From assembly GCF_024732245.1 (NCBI RefSeq), contig NZ_CP093845.1, positions 248,001-312,000 of the forward strand: a DNA stretch of 64,000 nt. The letters are read 5' to 3'. The translations under genes and the position numbers were made by a program. This DNA comes from Dietzia sp. B32 (GTDB lineage: Bacteria > Actinomycetota > Actinomycetes > Mycobacteriales > Mycobacteriaceae). This document shows positions 20,293 to 31,463 of this stretch, in pieces. The notes beneath the pieces were generated by a model. It worked only from the letters and a program-made list of their open reading frames with translations, did no database searches and was not told the origin of the DNA. Each line of letters begins with the position of its first letter. Positions within the stretch are counted from its first letter, which is position 1.

Positions 20293-20328
20293 AGAGCGCC
20301 CGCCCCCTCTCGAGGGGGCGGGCGCTCT
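20293..20328 (-). terminator. Terminator of the suf operon
   Basis: A 17-bp perfect stem (AGAGCGCCCGCCCCCTC and its complement) around a 2-nt centre, 20 bases after the sufT stop. No T-run, as is usual for GC-rich actinobacteria. Confidence 0.75.
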
Positions 20329-20348
20329 GTCGCGTGACCGGGGCGCGG

Positions 20349-20819
20349 CTACACCGTGAAGCCGATGGCGCGGAGCTGCTCGCGGCCGTCGTCGGTGATC
20401 ATCTGCGGACCCCACGGCGGCATCCAGACCCAGTTGAGCTCGAGATCGTTGACGAGGTCGGCTCCGATCGTCGCGCTGCGGGCCTGGTCCTCGATGACGT
20501 CGGTGAGGGGGCAGGCGGCGGAGGTCAGCGTCATGTCGACGCGGGCGATCGTCGAGCCCTCGGTCTCGCCCGGGCGAACCCAGATGTCGTAGACCAGTCC
20601 GAGGTCGACCACGTTGATCCCGAGCTCGGGGTCGACCACGTCGCGCATGGCCTCCTCGAGATCGGCGACCAGGGCCAGGTCCTCCTCGGACTGCTCCGGC
20701 CGGTTGGGGTCGGGGCGGAACTCGCCGTTGTAGACGGTGCCCGCCGGTGTGGCGTTCTCCTCCGTCGACGCGGACTCGTCGACCGACGGATCGTTGGCAG
20801 GGGTCATCTGCTCGGTCAT
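20349..20819 (-). CDS. sufT: SufT-like Fe-S maturation factor (MIP18/DUF59)
   Basis: 156 aa. An acidic, disordered N-terminus of about 55 residues precedes a single DUF59 domain: LEEAMRDVVDPELGINVVDLGLVYDIWV, then the conserved TLTSAACPLTDVIEDQA with its invariant Cys, and a short C-terminal PPWGPQMITDDGREQLRAIGF. SufT helps maturation of Fe-S proteins. Last gene of the suf operon, 5 nt after sufU, followed by a strong terminator. Matches the position of Rv1466. Confidence 0.92.
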   Translation of the reverse strand: MTEQMTPANDPSVDESASTEENATPAGTVYNGEFRPDPNRPEQSEEDLALVADLEEAMRDVVDPELGINVVDLGLVYDIWVRPGETEGSTIARVDMTLTSAACPLTDVIEDQARSATIGADLVNDLELNWVWMPPWGPQMITDDGREQLRAIGFTV

Positions 20820-20824
20820 GTCAC

Positions 20825-22551
<1,727 letters not shown>

Positions 22552-23322
22552 TCAGGCGTTCGCCGGCGTCAGGTACGACTCGTACCCGTTCGCCTCGAGC
22601 TCGTTGGCCAGTTCGGCGCCACCGGAGGCGGCGACGCGGCCGTCGACGAACACGTGGACCCTGTCGGGGGTGATGTACTTGAGGATGCGGGTGTAGTGCG
22701 TGATGAGCAGGATGCCGCCGTTCTCCTCCGCCTTGTAGCGGTTGACACCCTCGGACACCACGCGCAGGGCGTCCACGTCGAGGCCGGAGTCGGTCTCGTC
22801 GAGCACGGCGATCTTCGGCTTGAGCAGGTCGAGCTGCAGGATCTCGTGGCGCTTCTTCTCACCGCCGGAGAATCCCTCGTTCACACTGCGCTCGGAGAAG
22901 GCCGGGTCGAAGTCGAGGTCGGACATGGCCTCCTTGACCTCCTTCACCCAGTGGCGGAGCTTGGGGGCCTCACCGCGGACGGCGGTGGCGGCGGAACGCA
23001 GGAAGTTCGCCGTGGAGACCCCGGGGATCTCGGTGGGGTACTGCATGGCCAGGAACAGGCCCGCGCGGGCCCGCTCGTCGACCTCCATCGACAGGACGTC
23101 CTCCCCGTCGAGAGTCACGGTGCCACCGGTGACCTCGTACTTGGGGTGACCGGCGATGACGTACGCGAGGGTGGACTTGCCGGAGCCGTTGGGCCCCATG
23201 ATGGCGTGGGTCTGGCCCGACTCGATGGTCAGGTCGACGCCCTTGAGGATCTCGACGGTCTCGGGTGAGTCCTCGGTCGCTGCGACGCGGGCCGTGAGGC
23301 CCTTGATCTCGAGAGTGGTCAT
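22552..23322 (-). CDS. sufC: SufC ABC-type ATPase
   Basis: 256 aa. Walker A GPNGSGKSTL, signature FSGGEKKRHEILQ and Walker B IAVLDETDSGLD are intact; the signature F-S-G-G-E-K-K-R is typical of SufC. It powers the SufBCD scaffold. The start is the ATG at 23322 rather than the in-frame one at 23337, because the former matches family N-termini (TTLEIKGLTARV). 55 bases separate it from sufD, the widest gap inside the operon, but no promoter motif is obvious there. Confidence 0.96.
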   Translation of the reverse strand: MTTLEIKGLTARVAATEDSPETVEILKGVDLTIESGQTHAIMGPNGSGKSTLAYVIAGHPKYEVTGGTVTLDGEDVLSMEVDERARAGLFLAMQYPTEIPGVSTANFLRSAATAVRGEAPKLRHWVKEVKEAMSDLDFDPAFSERSVNEGFSGGEKKRHEILQLDLLKPKIAVLDETDSGLDVDALRVVSEGVNRYKAEENGGILLITHYTRILKYITPDRVHVFVDGRVAASGGAELANELEANGYESYLTPANA

Positions 23323-23377
23323 GGGAGTTGCTCGCAATCTGTGTATGAGGTCGTGGGGGAAGTTCTGGGCGGGCTCG

Positions 23378-24586
23378 TCAGATGCCGGAGGACTCCAGCT
23401 CCAGTTCGACGGCCTCGGTGATCCGCTCGCGCACCTCCGGCACGCCGATACGGTTGATCACCTCGCCGAAGAACCCGCGGATCACGAGACGCCGCGCGAC
23501 GTCCTCGGGAATGCCCCGCGACATGAGGTAGAAGAGCTGCTCGTCGTCGAACCGCCCGACGGCGCTGGCGTGGCCGGCCCCGGCGATCTCGCCCGTCTCG
23601 ATCTCGAGGTTCGGCACCGAATCGGCGCGGGCGCCGTCGGTCAGCACGAGGTTGCGGTTCATCTCGTAGGTGTCGGTTCCCACGGCGGCCGCGCGGATGA
23701 GCACGTCACCGATCCAGACGGTGTGGGCCTCCGGCAGCTTCGACTTGGCGTCGCCCTGCAGCGCACCCTTGTAGAGGATGCGCGAGGTGCAGTTGGGCTC
23801 CGAGTGGTCCACGAGCAGACGGTGCTCGAGGTGCTGCCCGTCGTCGGCGTAGTACAGGCCGTTGAGGGTGACCGTGCCGCCGGGAGCGGTGAACCGTGCG
23901 AACGGGGAGACACGCACGAGCTCGCCACCGAACGTCACCGTCGTGTAGGTCAGTGTCGCGTCGCGGCCGACCTGCAGATGGTGACCCGCGAGGTGCAGGG
24001 CGTCGTCGTCCCAGTCCTGGATGAGGACGACCTCGAGGTGGGCGGAGTCGCCGACGATGAACTCGACGTTCTCGGCGATCGTCCCGCCGCCGCGCTGGTC
24101 CACGACGAACGTCGCATTGGCGAACGCCTCGAGGCGGATCTGGGTGTGGCCGTAGGCCAGTTCGCCCTCGCCCGGGCCGTCGACGGTGACGTAGACGGGC
24201 TCGTCGATCACGGTCTCCTTGGCGACCGTGATGACGGTGGCCTCGGCGGCGGAGCTGAACGCCTGCGCGGCGACGCGGTCGCGGGGGGCCCCGGCCTCGC
24301 CGACGCGCTTGTCGTCCATGGCGACCGTCTCGACGGTCAGACCGTCGTGCTCGGCGACGGACGCCAGCAGGCGACCGGTCGCGGTGATGTTGGAGCCGTC
24401 GTGGATACCGCGCAGACGACGCAGCGGGGTGAAGCGCCAGATCTCGTCCTTGTGGCTGGGTACCTCGAAGGCGCCCACGTCGAACGACGCGAACTGGTCG
24501 CCCTTGGTGGCGTCGACGGGGACGCCGTAGCGGTCCGTCAGGGGTGCCGGGGTGGACCCGGTCTCGGGGGTGGTGGTGTCGGTCAT
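23378..24586 (-). CDS. sufD: SufD, Fe-S assembly scaffold subunit
   Basis: 402 aa. A right-handed beta-helix core carries the family end [34 protein letters not shown] and the conserved C-terminal acid/His residues (VDHSEPNCTSRILYKG with the SufD His). It forms the SufBC2D complex with sufB and sufC, encoded on either side. The start ATG is 5 nt downstream of sufB's stop. The N-terminal 100 residues are variable, as usual for SufD. Confidence 0.95.
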   Translation of the reverse strand: MTDTTTPETGSTPAPLTDRYGVPVDATKGDQFASFDVGAFEVPSHKDEIWRFTPLRRLRGIHDGSNITATGRLLASVAEHDGLTVETVAMDDKRVGEAGAPRDRVAAQAFSSAAEATVITVAKETVIDEPVYVTVDGPGEGELAYGHTQIRLEAFANATFVVDQRGGGTIAENVEFIVGDSAHLEVVLIQDWDDDALHLAGHHLQVGRDATLTYTTVTFGGELVRVSPFARFTAPGGTVTLNGLYYADDGQHLEHRLLVDHSEPNCTSRILYKGALQGDAKSKLPEAHTVWIGDVLIRAAAVGTDTYEMNRNLVLTDGARADSVPNLEIETGEIAGAGHASAVGRFDDEQLFYLMSRGIPEDVARRLVIRGFFGEVINRIGVPEVRERITEAVELELESSGI

Positions 24587-24591
24587 AGTGG

Positions 24592-26043
24592 TCAGCCCAC
24601 CGATCCTTCCATCTGCAGTTCGATCAGGCGGTTGAGCTCGAGCGCGTACTCCATGGGGAGTTCCTTGGCGATCGGCTCGACGAAACCACGCACGATCATG
24701 GCCATCGCCTCGTCCTCGGCGAGGCCGCGGCTCATGAGGTAGAACAGCTGGTCCTGGCTCACCTTGGAGACCGTGGCCTCGTGCCCCAGCGTGACGTCAT
24801 CTTCGCGGATGTCGATGTAGGGGTAGGTGTCGGACCGGCTGATGTTGTCGACCAACAGGGCGTCGCACTCGACGTTGGACTTGGAGCCCTTCGCACCGGC
24901 GTTGATCTGGACCAGACCTCGGTACGCGGAGCGTCCACCGCCACGGGCCACCGACTTGGAGACGATGTTCGAGGAGGTGTTGGGGGCCAGGTGCAGCATC
25001 TTGGAGCCTGTGTCCTGGTGCTGTCCCTCCCCGGCGAACGCCACCGAGAGCACCTCGCCCTTGGCGTGCTCACCGGTCAGCCAGACGGCCGGGTACTTCA
25101 TCGTCACCTTGGAACCGATGTTGCCGTCGATCCACTCCATGGTGGCGCCCTCTTCGGCGCGGGCACGCTTGGTGACGAGGTTGTAGACGTTGTTCGACCA
25201 GTTCTGGATGGTCGTGTAGCGGCAACGGCCGCCCTTCTTGACGACGATCTCGACGACCGCGGAGTGCAGCGAGTCCGACTTGTAGATCGGAGCCGTGCAG
25301 CCCTCGACGTAGTGCACGTAGGCGCCCTCGTCCACGATGATCAGCGTCCGCTCGAACTGGCCCATGTTCTCGGTGTTGATGCGGAAGTAGGCCTGCAGCG
25401 GGATGTCCACCTGCACACCCGGCGGGACGTAGATGAACGACCCGCCGGACCAGACCGCCGTGTTGAGGGCGGAGAACTTGTTGTCACCGGAGGGGATGAC
25501 GGAGCCGAAGTACTCCTCGAAGTACTCGGGATGCTCCTTGAGCGCCGTGTCGGTGTCCATGAAGATGACGCCCTGGCTCTCCAGGTCCTCACGGATCTGG
25601 TGGTAGACCACCTCGGACTCGTACTGGGCGGCCACGCCCGCCACGAGACGCTGCTTCTCGGCCTCGGGGATGCCGAGCTTGTCGTAGGTGTTCTTGATGT
25701 CCTCGGGCAGGTCCTCCCAGCTGGTGGCCTGCTTCTCCGTGGAACGGACGAAGTACTTGATGTTGTCGAAGTCGATACCGGACAGGTCCGATCCCCAGGT
25801 GGGCATCGGCTTCTTGTCGAAGATCTTCAGGGCCTTGAGGCGCTTGTCGAGCATCCAGTCGGATTCGCTCTTCTTGGCGGAGATGTCACGCACGACCGCC
25901 TCGGACAGGCCGCGCTGCGCGGTGGCACCGGCGTCGTCCGAGTCGTGCCAGCCGTAGTTGTACTGGCCGATGGAGGCGATTCGTTCCTCATCGGTGGTCG
26001 GCTCCGTGACGTCGGCCGTCACCTGATCGGGGGTGATGGTCAT
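24592..26043 (-). CDS. sufB: SufB, Fe-S assembly scaffold subunit
   Basis: 483 aa, no intein interruption. Landmarks are [12 protein letters not shown] near residue 29, [26 protein letters not shown], with a Cys, in the middle, and the C-terminal [26 protein letters not shown] and [11 protein letters not shown]. Mycobacterial SufB often carries an intein; none is present here, since the ORF is uninterrupted at normal length. The ATG at 26043 overlaps the sufR stop (ATGA), so the two are translationally coupled. Confidence 0.97.
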   Translation of the reverse strand: MTITPDQVTADVTEPTTDEERIASIGQYNYGWHDSDDAGATAQRGLSEAVVRDISAKKSESDWMLDKRLKALKIFDKKPMPTWGSDLSGIDFDNIKYFVRSTEKQATSWEDLPEDIKNTYDKLGIPEAEKQRLVAGVAAQYESEVVYHQIREDLESQGVIFMDTDTALKEHPEYFEEYFGSVIPSGDNKFSALNTAVWSGGSFIYVPPGVQVDIPLQAYFRINTENMGQFERTLIIVDEGAYVHYVEGCTAPIYKSDSLHSAVVEIVVKKGGRCRYTTIQNWSNNVYNLVTKRARAEEGATMEWIDGNIGSKVTMKYPAVWLTGEHAKGEVLSVAFAGEGQHQDTGSKMLHLAPNTSSNIVSKSVARGGGRSAYRGLVQINAGAKGSKSNVECDALLVDNISRSDTYPYIDIREDDVTLGHEATVSKVSQDQLFYLMSRGLAEDEAMAMIVRGFVEPIAKELPMEYALELNRLIELQMEGSVG

Positions 26044-26777
26044 CGCACTGTCCTTTCGGCGGTCGGTGCCGACGCGGACGCGTCGGCCGGTGCGGGGATC
26101 GTGGCCGCGAGATCACTCACGGTCACGGTCCCGGTCGGGATGTTGGTGGTGCAGGCGCAGTTTCCGCCCGCGATGGTGGCGAGCCGCTGGACGTGGGTGC
26201 CCACTATCTCGGCCACCACCTCCTGCTCGGCTTCGCACAGTTCGGGGAACCGGGAGGCGACGTTCCACACCGGGCAGTGGTGCTGGCAGATCTGCAGTCC
26301 CGTGCCGGCCTCCTCGACGGAGGACGCGTAACCCGCCCCGGACAGGGCGGTGGCGATGTCGGCGGCCGCCCGCTCGACGTCGTGGGGCCCCTCGGCGGGA
26401 CGGACGTGCCCGATCACCGAGCGCACCCGCTCCCGGGCGAACTCCGAGACGGCGGCCGTGCCACCGATGCGACGCAGCGCGGTCAACGCCTCGACCGCCA
26501 GGTGGTCGTACCCGTGGCGGGCGGTGTTGCGGCCCGTGGCCGTCATCTGGAACGCCTTGGCGGGGCGGCCGCGGGTGCCCGCCGGCCGCGTACGGACGGC
26601 CTCCACCTCGCCGGACTCGACCAGGTGGTCCAGGTGGCGTCGGACACCGGCGGCGGTGAGCCCGAGTTCGTGCCCGATCTCCACGGCGGTGAGGGCTCCG
26701 CGCTCCAGCAGGAGCTCACGGATCGACGAGCGGGTGTCCGGACGCGTGGTGCTGTCGAACACGTGCTGCACGCTCAT
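26040..26777 (-). CDS. sufR: SufR, Fe-S sensing repressor of the suf operon
   Basis: 245 aa. ArsR/DeoR-like winged helix at the N-terminus ([40 protein letters not shown]) with a wing of [13 protein letters not shown]. The C-terminal part carries the cluster-binding Cys residues in [20 protein letters not shown] and NCACTTN, as in cyanobacterial and mycobacterial SufR. First gene of sufR-B-D-C-S-U-T. I set the start at the ATG at 26777, preceded by GGAAGGGAG; the 200-base extension upstream contains the promoter region. Holo-SufR should repress the operon when Fe-S clusters are plentiful. Confidence 0.94.
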   Translation of the reverse strand: MSVQHVFDSTTRPDTRSSIRELLLERGALTAVEIGHELGLTAAGVRRHLDHLVESGEVEAVRTRPAGTRGRPAKAFQMTATGRNTARHGYDHLAVEALTALRRIGGTAAVSEFARERVRSVIGHVRPAEGPHDVERAAADIATALSGAGYASSVEEAGTGLQICQHHCPVWNVASRFPELCEAEQEVVAEIVGTHVQRLATIAGGNCACTTNIPTGTVTVSDLAATIPAPADASASAPTAERTVR

Positions 26778-26832
26778 GCGCCACTCCCTTCCGGTTATGC
26801 TCGGTGCGCCCGGTCGGGACGCACCTCCTGAT

Positions 26833-26860
26833 ATTACGCAACACTTCTGTTTCGGAAATA
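26833..26860 (-). promoter_or_regulatory. Candidate suf promoter with SufR-like palindrome
   Basis: On the minus strand TTTCCG (26860-26855), a 16-bp spacer, then TAATAT (26838-26833) form a reasonable -35/-10 pair, 56 bases before sufR. The spacer contains AACACTTCTGTT (26842-26853), an AACA-N4-TGTT inverted repeat, in the only AT-rich stretch of the area. This suits autorepression by SufR but does not match exactly the site I recall for M. tuberculosis SufR. Confidence 0.45.
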
Positions 26861-26935
26861 TTCCCCCCACCCCCGGGCGTGCGCTGCCGGGGTGAGGTGT
26901 GCGACGACAGCGGCGGTGGAGGAAGGGTCGGGACT

Positions 26936-28522
26936 GTGGCACGCGATTCCCCGATGCGCGGCGCCGGGTCGGTGACATCCCGACTCCACGCGCAGGAGCA
27001 GTCCAGCGGGTCCCCGGTTTCCGCGGAGCTGGCCCGACTGCGTCGCATCCGACGCCTCGGCACCACGGCGGCCGTCGCCATGGCGGTCGGGGCGCTCGGG
27101 GCCGGGGCGCTGCCCGTCCTGCAGAACCCGATCGCCGGTGAGCGTCTGTTCGGGCTGTGGCTGCGACTGCAGCAGTCCTCGATGACGGTCGTCATGGCAG
27201 GCATGGTGACCGTCACCCTCTGTTGGTTGCTCCTGGCCCCGTACGTGCTGGGTCAGGACCGGCGGGGGCGGATCAGCGGTCGTATCGACCGGGCGACGCT
27301 CGACCGGGTCATCGCGTCGTGGGCACTCCCCCTCGCGCTGGCGCCACCGATGTTCAGTCGGGATGTCTACAGCTATCTCGCCCAGGGGGCGATAGGCAAC
27401 GAACTCGACGACCCCTACGAACTCGGCCCGGTCTCCGCGTTGGGAACCTCCCACGCCCTGACCATCAACGTCCCGGACATCTGGCGGGACACGCCCAACC
27501 AGTACGGCCCGCTGTTCCTGGGGGTGCAGAAGGCCATCCACGGACTCACGGGTGACGACGTGCTGTTCGGGACCATCCTGCACCGGGTCGTCGCGGTGCT
27601 CGGGATCCTCATGCTGGGTTGGGCCGTCCCCCGGCTCGCCGAGTACTGCGGTGTGTCCGACGTCGCCGCCCTCTGGCTGGCCGTCGCCAACCCCCTCGTG
27701 CTGTTCCATCTGGTCTCCGGTATCCACTCCGAATCGCTCATGATGGGCCTGCTCGCGATCGGCCTCGTGCTGGCCCTCCGCGCGGTGGACGCCTCCGGAA
27801 CCGGGTGGCGGAACACCGCGGTGTTCGTCCTGGGCACCGTCCTGGTCACCGGCTCGGCCCTGGTCAAACTCCCCACCGTGGTGGCCCTGGGCTTCATCGG
27901 GATGGCACTTGCGCGGCGCTGGGGGGCGAGCTGGTCCGCCACCCTGCGCGCGGCGGCGACCATGGTCCTGATCAGCGGGGTGACGACCGGGCTGGCGATG
28001 CTCGTCACCTCGTCCGGTCTCGGGTGGATCACCAAACTCGGCGCGGCCACCTCACTCCGGAGTTGGCTCTCCCCGCCCACCGCGATCGGCGTGATCATCG
28101 GCGGCATCGGTCAGTACCTCGGTCTCGGGGACCACACGGAACAGATCCTCGTCATGGTGCAGACCGCCGCGTTGGTCGCAGCCGGCGCGTTCACCGTCCG
28201 CATGCTGTTCGCGGTCCAGTCGGGCCGCATCAACCCTGTCGGCGGGCTGGGGGTGTCCATGGCCGCGATCGTCCTGTGTTTCCCCGTGGTGCAGCCCTGG
28301 TACGTCCTGTGGGCCCTGGTCCCGTTGGCCGCATGGGCCTCACGGATGGAGTTCCGGCTGCCGGTGGTGGCGGTCAGCGCCGTGCTGGCCTGCTTCACCC
28401 TCCCGCCAGGTGCGGGACTGCCGCCGTTCGTGACCGTCCAGGCCTGGGCGGCGACCGTCGTGGCCGTCGCCATGCTGCTCGTCGCGCTGTTCCGGTGGCC
28501 GGGGCTGTTGCGCTTCCGGTAG
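26936..28522 (+). CDS. mptB: Alpha-(1,6)-mannopyranosyltransferase MptB (GT-C, polyprenol-phosphomannose dependent)
   Basis: 528 aa, about 13 membrane helices. The GT-C signature is the acidic pair in APPMFSRDVYSYLAQGAIGN in the first large external loop, followed by NVPDIWRDTPNQYGPLF and LVSGIHSESLMMG, all typical of the MptA/MptB family. It adds alpha-1,6-mannose to the lipomannan core on the outer leaflet. The position beside suf is that of M. tuberculosis MptB (Rv1459c), which favours mptB over mptA. I used the GTG at 26936, after GGAGGAAGGG, instead of the upstream ATG. Divergent from sufR with about 160 bases between. Confidence 0.85.
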   Translation: MARDSPMRGAGSVTSRLHAQEQSSGSPVSAELARLRRIRRLGTTAAVAMAVGALGAGALPVLQNPIAGERLFGLWLRLQQSSMTVVMAGMVTVTLCWLLLAPYVLGQDRRGRISGRIDRATLDRVIASWALPLALAPPMFSRDVYSYLAQGAIGNELDDPYELGPVSALGTSHALTINVPDIWRDTPNQYGPLFLGVQKAIHGLTGDDVLFGTILHRVVAVLGILMLGWAVPRLAEYCGVSDVAALWLAVANPLVLFHLVSGIHSESLMMGLLAIGLVLALRAVDASGTGWRNTAVFVLGTVLVTGSALVKLPTVVALGFIGMALARRWGASWSATLRAAATMVLISGVTTGLAMLVTSSGLGWITKLGAATSLRSWLSPPTAIGVIIGGIGQYLGLGDHTEQILVMVQTAALVAAGAFTVRMLFAVQSGRINPVGGLGVSMAAIVLCFPVVQPWYVLWALVPLAAWASRMEFRLPVVAVSAVLACFTLPPGAGLPPFVTVQAWAATVVAVAMLLVALFRWPGLLRFR

Positions 28523-28533
28523 CCGGACCGGCC

Positions 28534-28539
28534 TACACT
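28534..28539 (+). promoter_or_regulatory. Putative -10 (TACACT) for the ABC exporter operon
   Basis: TACACT ends 8 nt before the GTG at 28548; no Shine-Dalgarno is seen in the 25-base gap after mptB. Consistent with a leaderless transcript. Confidence 0.45.
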
Positions 28540-28547
28540 CGGATCCC

Positions 28548-29483
28548 GTGACCTCCCCGCCGACCCCGCCCGCTCTGCACGTCGAGGGGCTCGTCAAGAG
28601 ATTCGGCGCGACCACCGCCGTGGCCGGCCTGGACCTGCGGCTCGAGCGCGGACAGGTCATGGCGCTGCTGGGACCCAACGGCGCCGGGAAGACCACGACG
28701 GTCGAGATCTGCGAGGGATTCGTCCGCCCCGACGCGGGAACCGTGAAGGTCCTGGGACTGGATCCGGTCCTCGATCGACAGCGGGTCCGCAGCCGCATCG
28801 GGATGATGCTCCAGGGTGGCGGCTCCTACCCCGCCGCCAGGGTCGGGGAGATGCTCCGGCTGGTGGCGTCCTACTACTCCGATCCCCTCGATCCGGCCTG
28901 GCTGCTGGGCGAACTCGGGCTGACCGAGCACGCACGGACCCCGTACCGACGGCTGTCCGGCGGCCAACAGCAGCGTCTGTCGCTGGCGATCGCGGTGATC
29001 GGGCGCCCGGAACTGGTCTTCCTCGACGAACCGACCGCCGGCCTCGACGCCCAGTCGCGCCGTGCCGTGTGGGACCTCGTCCACGCCCTGCGTCGCGACG
29101 GGGCCGCGGTGGTACTCACCACGCACCTCATGGACGAGGCGGCCGCGCTGGCCGACGAGGTGGTCATCATCGACCACGGCCGACGGGTCGCCTCCGGGAC
29201 CCCGGCGGAACTCGAACGCGCCGGAACCGCCGAGGGTGTCACCCTCGTCGTCGACGGCGAGGTGTCCCCGTCCGTGCTCGCCGGCGCACTCGGCGAGGAA
29301 CACACGGTCACGGCGGGGACCGCGGCCGGCGTCCTCGAGGTCCACGGCCCAGTCTCCCCCGAGATCATGACCGCCATGTGCGCCGCCCTCGAGCGGTCCG
29401 GCATCCAACTCACCTCCCTGGCCACCCGCACCAGGAGCCTCGAGGACGTCTTCCTCGACCTGACCGGACGGGAACTGCGATGA
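28548..29483 (+). CDS. ABC transporter ATP-binding protein (DrrA-like; Rv1458c-like)
   Basis: 311 aa. One ABC domain with Walker A GPNGAGKTTT near residue 42, Q-loop in GMMLQGGG, signature LSGGQQQRLSLA and Walker B LVFLDEPTAGLD, then a C-terminal regulatory extension (SLATRTRSLEDVFLDLTGREL) as in DrrA/CcmA-type exporters. It overlaps the permease by 4 nt (ATGA). Together they export an unknown compound, often a drug or lipid; the location between mptB and ctaA is the same as in mycobacteria. Start GTG at 28548. Confidence 0.93.
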   Translation: MTSPPTPPALHVEGLVKRFGATTAVAGLDLRLERGQVMALLGPNGAGKTTTVEICEGFVRPDAGTVKVLGLDPVLDRQRVRSRIGMMLQGGGSYPAARVGEMLRLVASYYSDPLDPAWLLGELGLTEHARTPYRRLSGGQQQRLSLAIAVIGRPELVFLDEPTAGLDAQSRRAVWDLVHALRRDGAAVVLTTHLMDEAAALADEVVIIDHGRRVASGTPAELERAGTAEGVTLVVDGEVSPSVLAGALGEEHTVTAGTAAGVLEVHGPVSPEIMTAMCAALERSGIQLTSLATRTRSLEDVFLDLTGRELR

Positions 29484-30271
29484 CCCACACGCCGACCAGT
29501 GGCAACCGCTTCGCCCCCGGGACCTTCGCCCGACCGTCCGCCCCGGCCTCCCCGGCCAGGATGACGGCCGCCCAGACCCGCATGGAACTGGCCCTGTTCC
29601 TGCGCAACGGCGAACAGCTCCTCGTGGCCCTGGTCATACCCGTGGCCATCCTGTTCGCCCTCACCGCGGTCGAGTTCGGCGCGGTACCCGAACCGCGGAT
29701 CGACTACGCGATCACCGCCGTGCTGACCATTTCCGTCATGGGCACGGCCTTCACCGGTCAGGCGATCGCGGTGGGCTTCGACAGGCGCTACGGAGCCCTC
29801 AAGCGTCTCGGTGGCACTCCCCTGCCGCCCAGCGTCATCATCATCGGCAAGATCCTGGCGACCCTGGTGCTCGTGTCCGGGCAGGCCGTGGTACTCGGCA
29901 TCATCGCCGCACTGTTGGGATGGCGGCCCGACCCGGCCGGACTGGCGGTCGGGGCGCTCGTGATAGCCCTCGGTTCGGTGGCGTTCTCGTCCATGGGTCT
30001 CCTGCTCGGGGGCACCCTGCGGGCGGAGATCGTCCTCGCGTTGGCCAACCTCATCTGGTTCGTCCTCATCGGTGGCGCCGGTCTCGCGATCGGGGTGGTC
30101 GATCTCCCCGCCGCGCTGAGTGACCTCCTCGTCGTCGTCCCCTCCTACGCGTTGACCACCGCACTGGTCACCGCGCTCGGCGGCGGCGTCCCCGCACTGG
30201 CGGCGCTGTCCCTGCTCGTCTGGACCGCCGTGTGCGGCGGATTCGCCGTGCGTCACTTCTCCTTCACCTGA
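29480..30271 (+). CDS. ABC transporter permease (ABC-2 type; Rv1457c-like)
   Basis: 263 aa with six membrane helices and no ATPase motif. The N-terminal ~40 residues are polar (TPTSGNRFAPGTF). ABC-2 marks are the first helix LLVALVIPVAILFAL, the amphipathic GFDRRYGALKRLGGTPLPPS coupling segment and the final VVPSYALTTALVTALGGG. It pairs with the ATPase encoded just upstream (ATGA overlap). No separate second permease is present, so the transporter is probably a homodimer of this subunit. Confidence 0.92.
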   Translation: MTHTPTSGNRFAPGTFARPSAPASPARMTAAQTRMELALFLRNGEQLLVALVIPVAILFALTAVEFGAVPEPRIDYAITAVLTISVMGTAFTGQAIAVGFDRRYGALKRLGGTPLPPSVIIIGKILATLVLVSGQAVVLGIIAALLGWRPDPAGLAVGALVIALGSVAFSSMGLLLGGTLRAEIVLALANLIWFVLIGGAGLAIGVVDLPAALSDLLVVVPSYALTTALVTALGGGVPALAALSLLVWTAVCGGFAVRHFSFT

Positions 30272-30296
30272 TAGCAGACGTCCGACCGTCGCGGCC

Positions 30297-30302
30297 TAGA
30301 AT
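30297..30302 (+). promoter_or_regulatory. Putative -10 (TAGAAT) for ctaA
   Basis: TAGAAT ends 7 nt before the GTG at 30310, with no Shine-Dalgarno. It lies 25 bases after the permease stop, so ctaA can be transcribed on its own. Confidence 0.5.
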
Positions 30303-30309
30303 CGGGGCC

Positions 30310-31293
30310 GTGACCTCGACATCGCACGCCCCGACCTCCGGAACCCCGGCCGCGAGCGACCCCGGGAGATCCGCTGGACCACTGTCCCGCCTGCCCGTGC
30401 CGTCGATCCGGGTCCAGAAGGGCGTCGCACTCGCCAACGTCATCGCCCAGATCGGGATCATGACCACCGGCGTGACCGTCCGCGTGACCGCCTCCGGCCT
30501 CGGCTGCGAGACCTGGCCGCAGTGCAACGAGGCCAGTTTCGTCCCCGTCCCGGGCGCGGCACCGGCCCTGCACCAGGCGGTCGAGTTCGGCAACCGGCTG
30601 CTCACGTTCGTCCTGGTGGCCGTGGCCGCCGCGTTGCTGTTGGCGCTGCTGCGTGCCGGACGTCGCCGCGGGCTCATCTGGTTGGCCCTGGCGATGCCCG
30701 CCGGGATCGTCGCCCAGGCCGTCATCGGAGGAATCACCGTCCTGGCCGGCCTCGTCTGGTGGACCGTGGCCCTGCATCTGTTGCCCTCGATGATCCTCGC
30801 CTGGCTCGCGGCCGTGCTCTTCGCCCGCATCGGCGAGGACGACACGGCGCCGCCACGGCGCGTCATTCCCAGGCCCATGACGTGGCTGACCGTACTCTCG
30901 GCCGTCCTGCTCACCGGGGTGCTGACCACCGGGACGATGGTCACCGGCGCCGGCCCCCACGCCGGCGACGCCCGCATCACCGCCGCGGATCGACTCCAGA
31001 TGCCCATCCAGTGGCTCGTGCACTTCCACGCCGAGCTCATGGTGGGCTACGTATGCCTGCTCATCGGATTGCTGGCCGGGCTCATCGCCCTGCGCACGGA
31101 GGGCCCCGCGATCCGACGGTGCGCGATCCTCATCGGGCTCATCGCGGCGCAAGCGGTCATCGGGATCACCCAGTACCAGCTCGGGGTCCCCGAACTCCTC
31201 GTCGTGGCGCACGTGACCCTCGCGGGCGCGATCACCGCCGTCACCGGGGCACTGTGGGCGGCGGGGGTCATCAGAGACCACGTGCCCGCCTAG
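30310..31293 (+). CDS. ctaA: Heme A synthase (CtaA/COX15 family)
   Basis: 327 aa, eight membrane helices in two four-helix halves. Conserved His residues lie in LHQAVEFGNRL, ALHLLPSMIL, LVHFHAELMVGY and VVAHVTLAGAI; the G-L-G-C-x-x-W-P-x-C motif (GLGCETWPQC) follows helix 1. It oxidises heme O to heme A for cytochrome aa3. The partner CtaB is encoded about 2.9 kb further, on the other strand. In M. tuberculosis this gene (Rv1456c) was at first labelled as an ABC permease. GTG start at 30310; the in-frame ATG at 30232 lies inside the permease gene. Confidence 0.93.
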   Translation: MTSTSHAPTSGTPAASDPGRSAGPLSRLPVPSIRVQKGVALANVIAQIGIMTTGVTVRVTASGLGCETWPQCNEASFVPVPGAAPALHQAVEFGNRLLTFVLVAVAAALLLALLRAGRRRGLIWLALAMPAGIVAQAVIGGITVLAGLVWWTVALHLLPSMILAWLAAVLFARIGEDDTAPPRRVIPRPMTWLTVLSAVLLTGVLTTGTMVTGAGPHAGDARITAADRLQMPIQWLVHFHAELMVGYVCLLIGLLAGLIALRTEGPAIRRCAILIGLIAAQAVIGITQYQLGVPELLVVAHVTLAGAITAVTGALWAAGVIRDHVPA

Positions 31294-31306
31294 GTCGATC
31301 CCGTCT

Positions 31307-31384
31307 CCACCCCGGTGGGGCGCCCCGAGGTGCGCGCACCCGGAGGTGCGCCGCGAGGTCCACCCCGGTGGTGCGCCGCGAGGT
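31307..31384. repeat. Short GC-rich direct repeats after ctaA
   Basis: CCACCCCGGTGG occurs at 31307-31318 and 31360-31371; GGTGCGCCGCGAGGT occurs at 31345-31359 and 31370-31384 (period 25). The stretch 31294-31463 has no gene; it may be slipped-strand filler or decayed sequence before the terminator. Confidence 0.55.
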
Positions 31385-31463
31385 GCGCGTCGTCTCTGTA
31401 CGGATGGCCGCCCGCTGCGCGCCCCCTCCGGTCCATTCGGGGCGCGCACCCGGACGACCGCAG

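Noticed and set aside
24592-26043. Intein in SufB, as in several mycobacteria
   Set aside because: The reading frame is 483 aa with no insertion or intein motifs (no C-terminal HN/C junction).
31294-31463. A small gene in the ctaA downstream spacer
   Set aside because: Frames here are only Arg/Pro/Ala-rich products of direct repeats, with no start signals or similarity.
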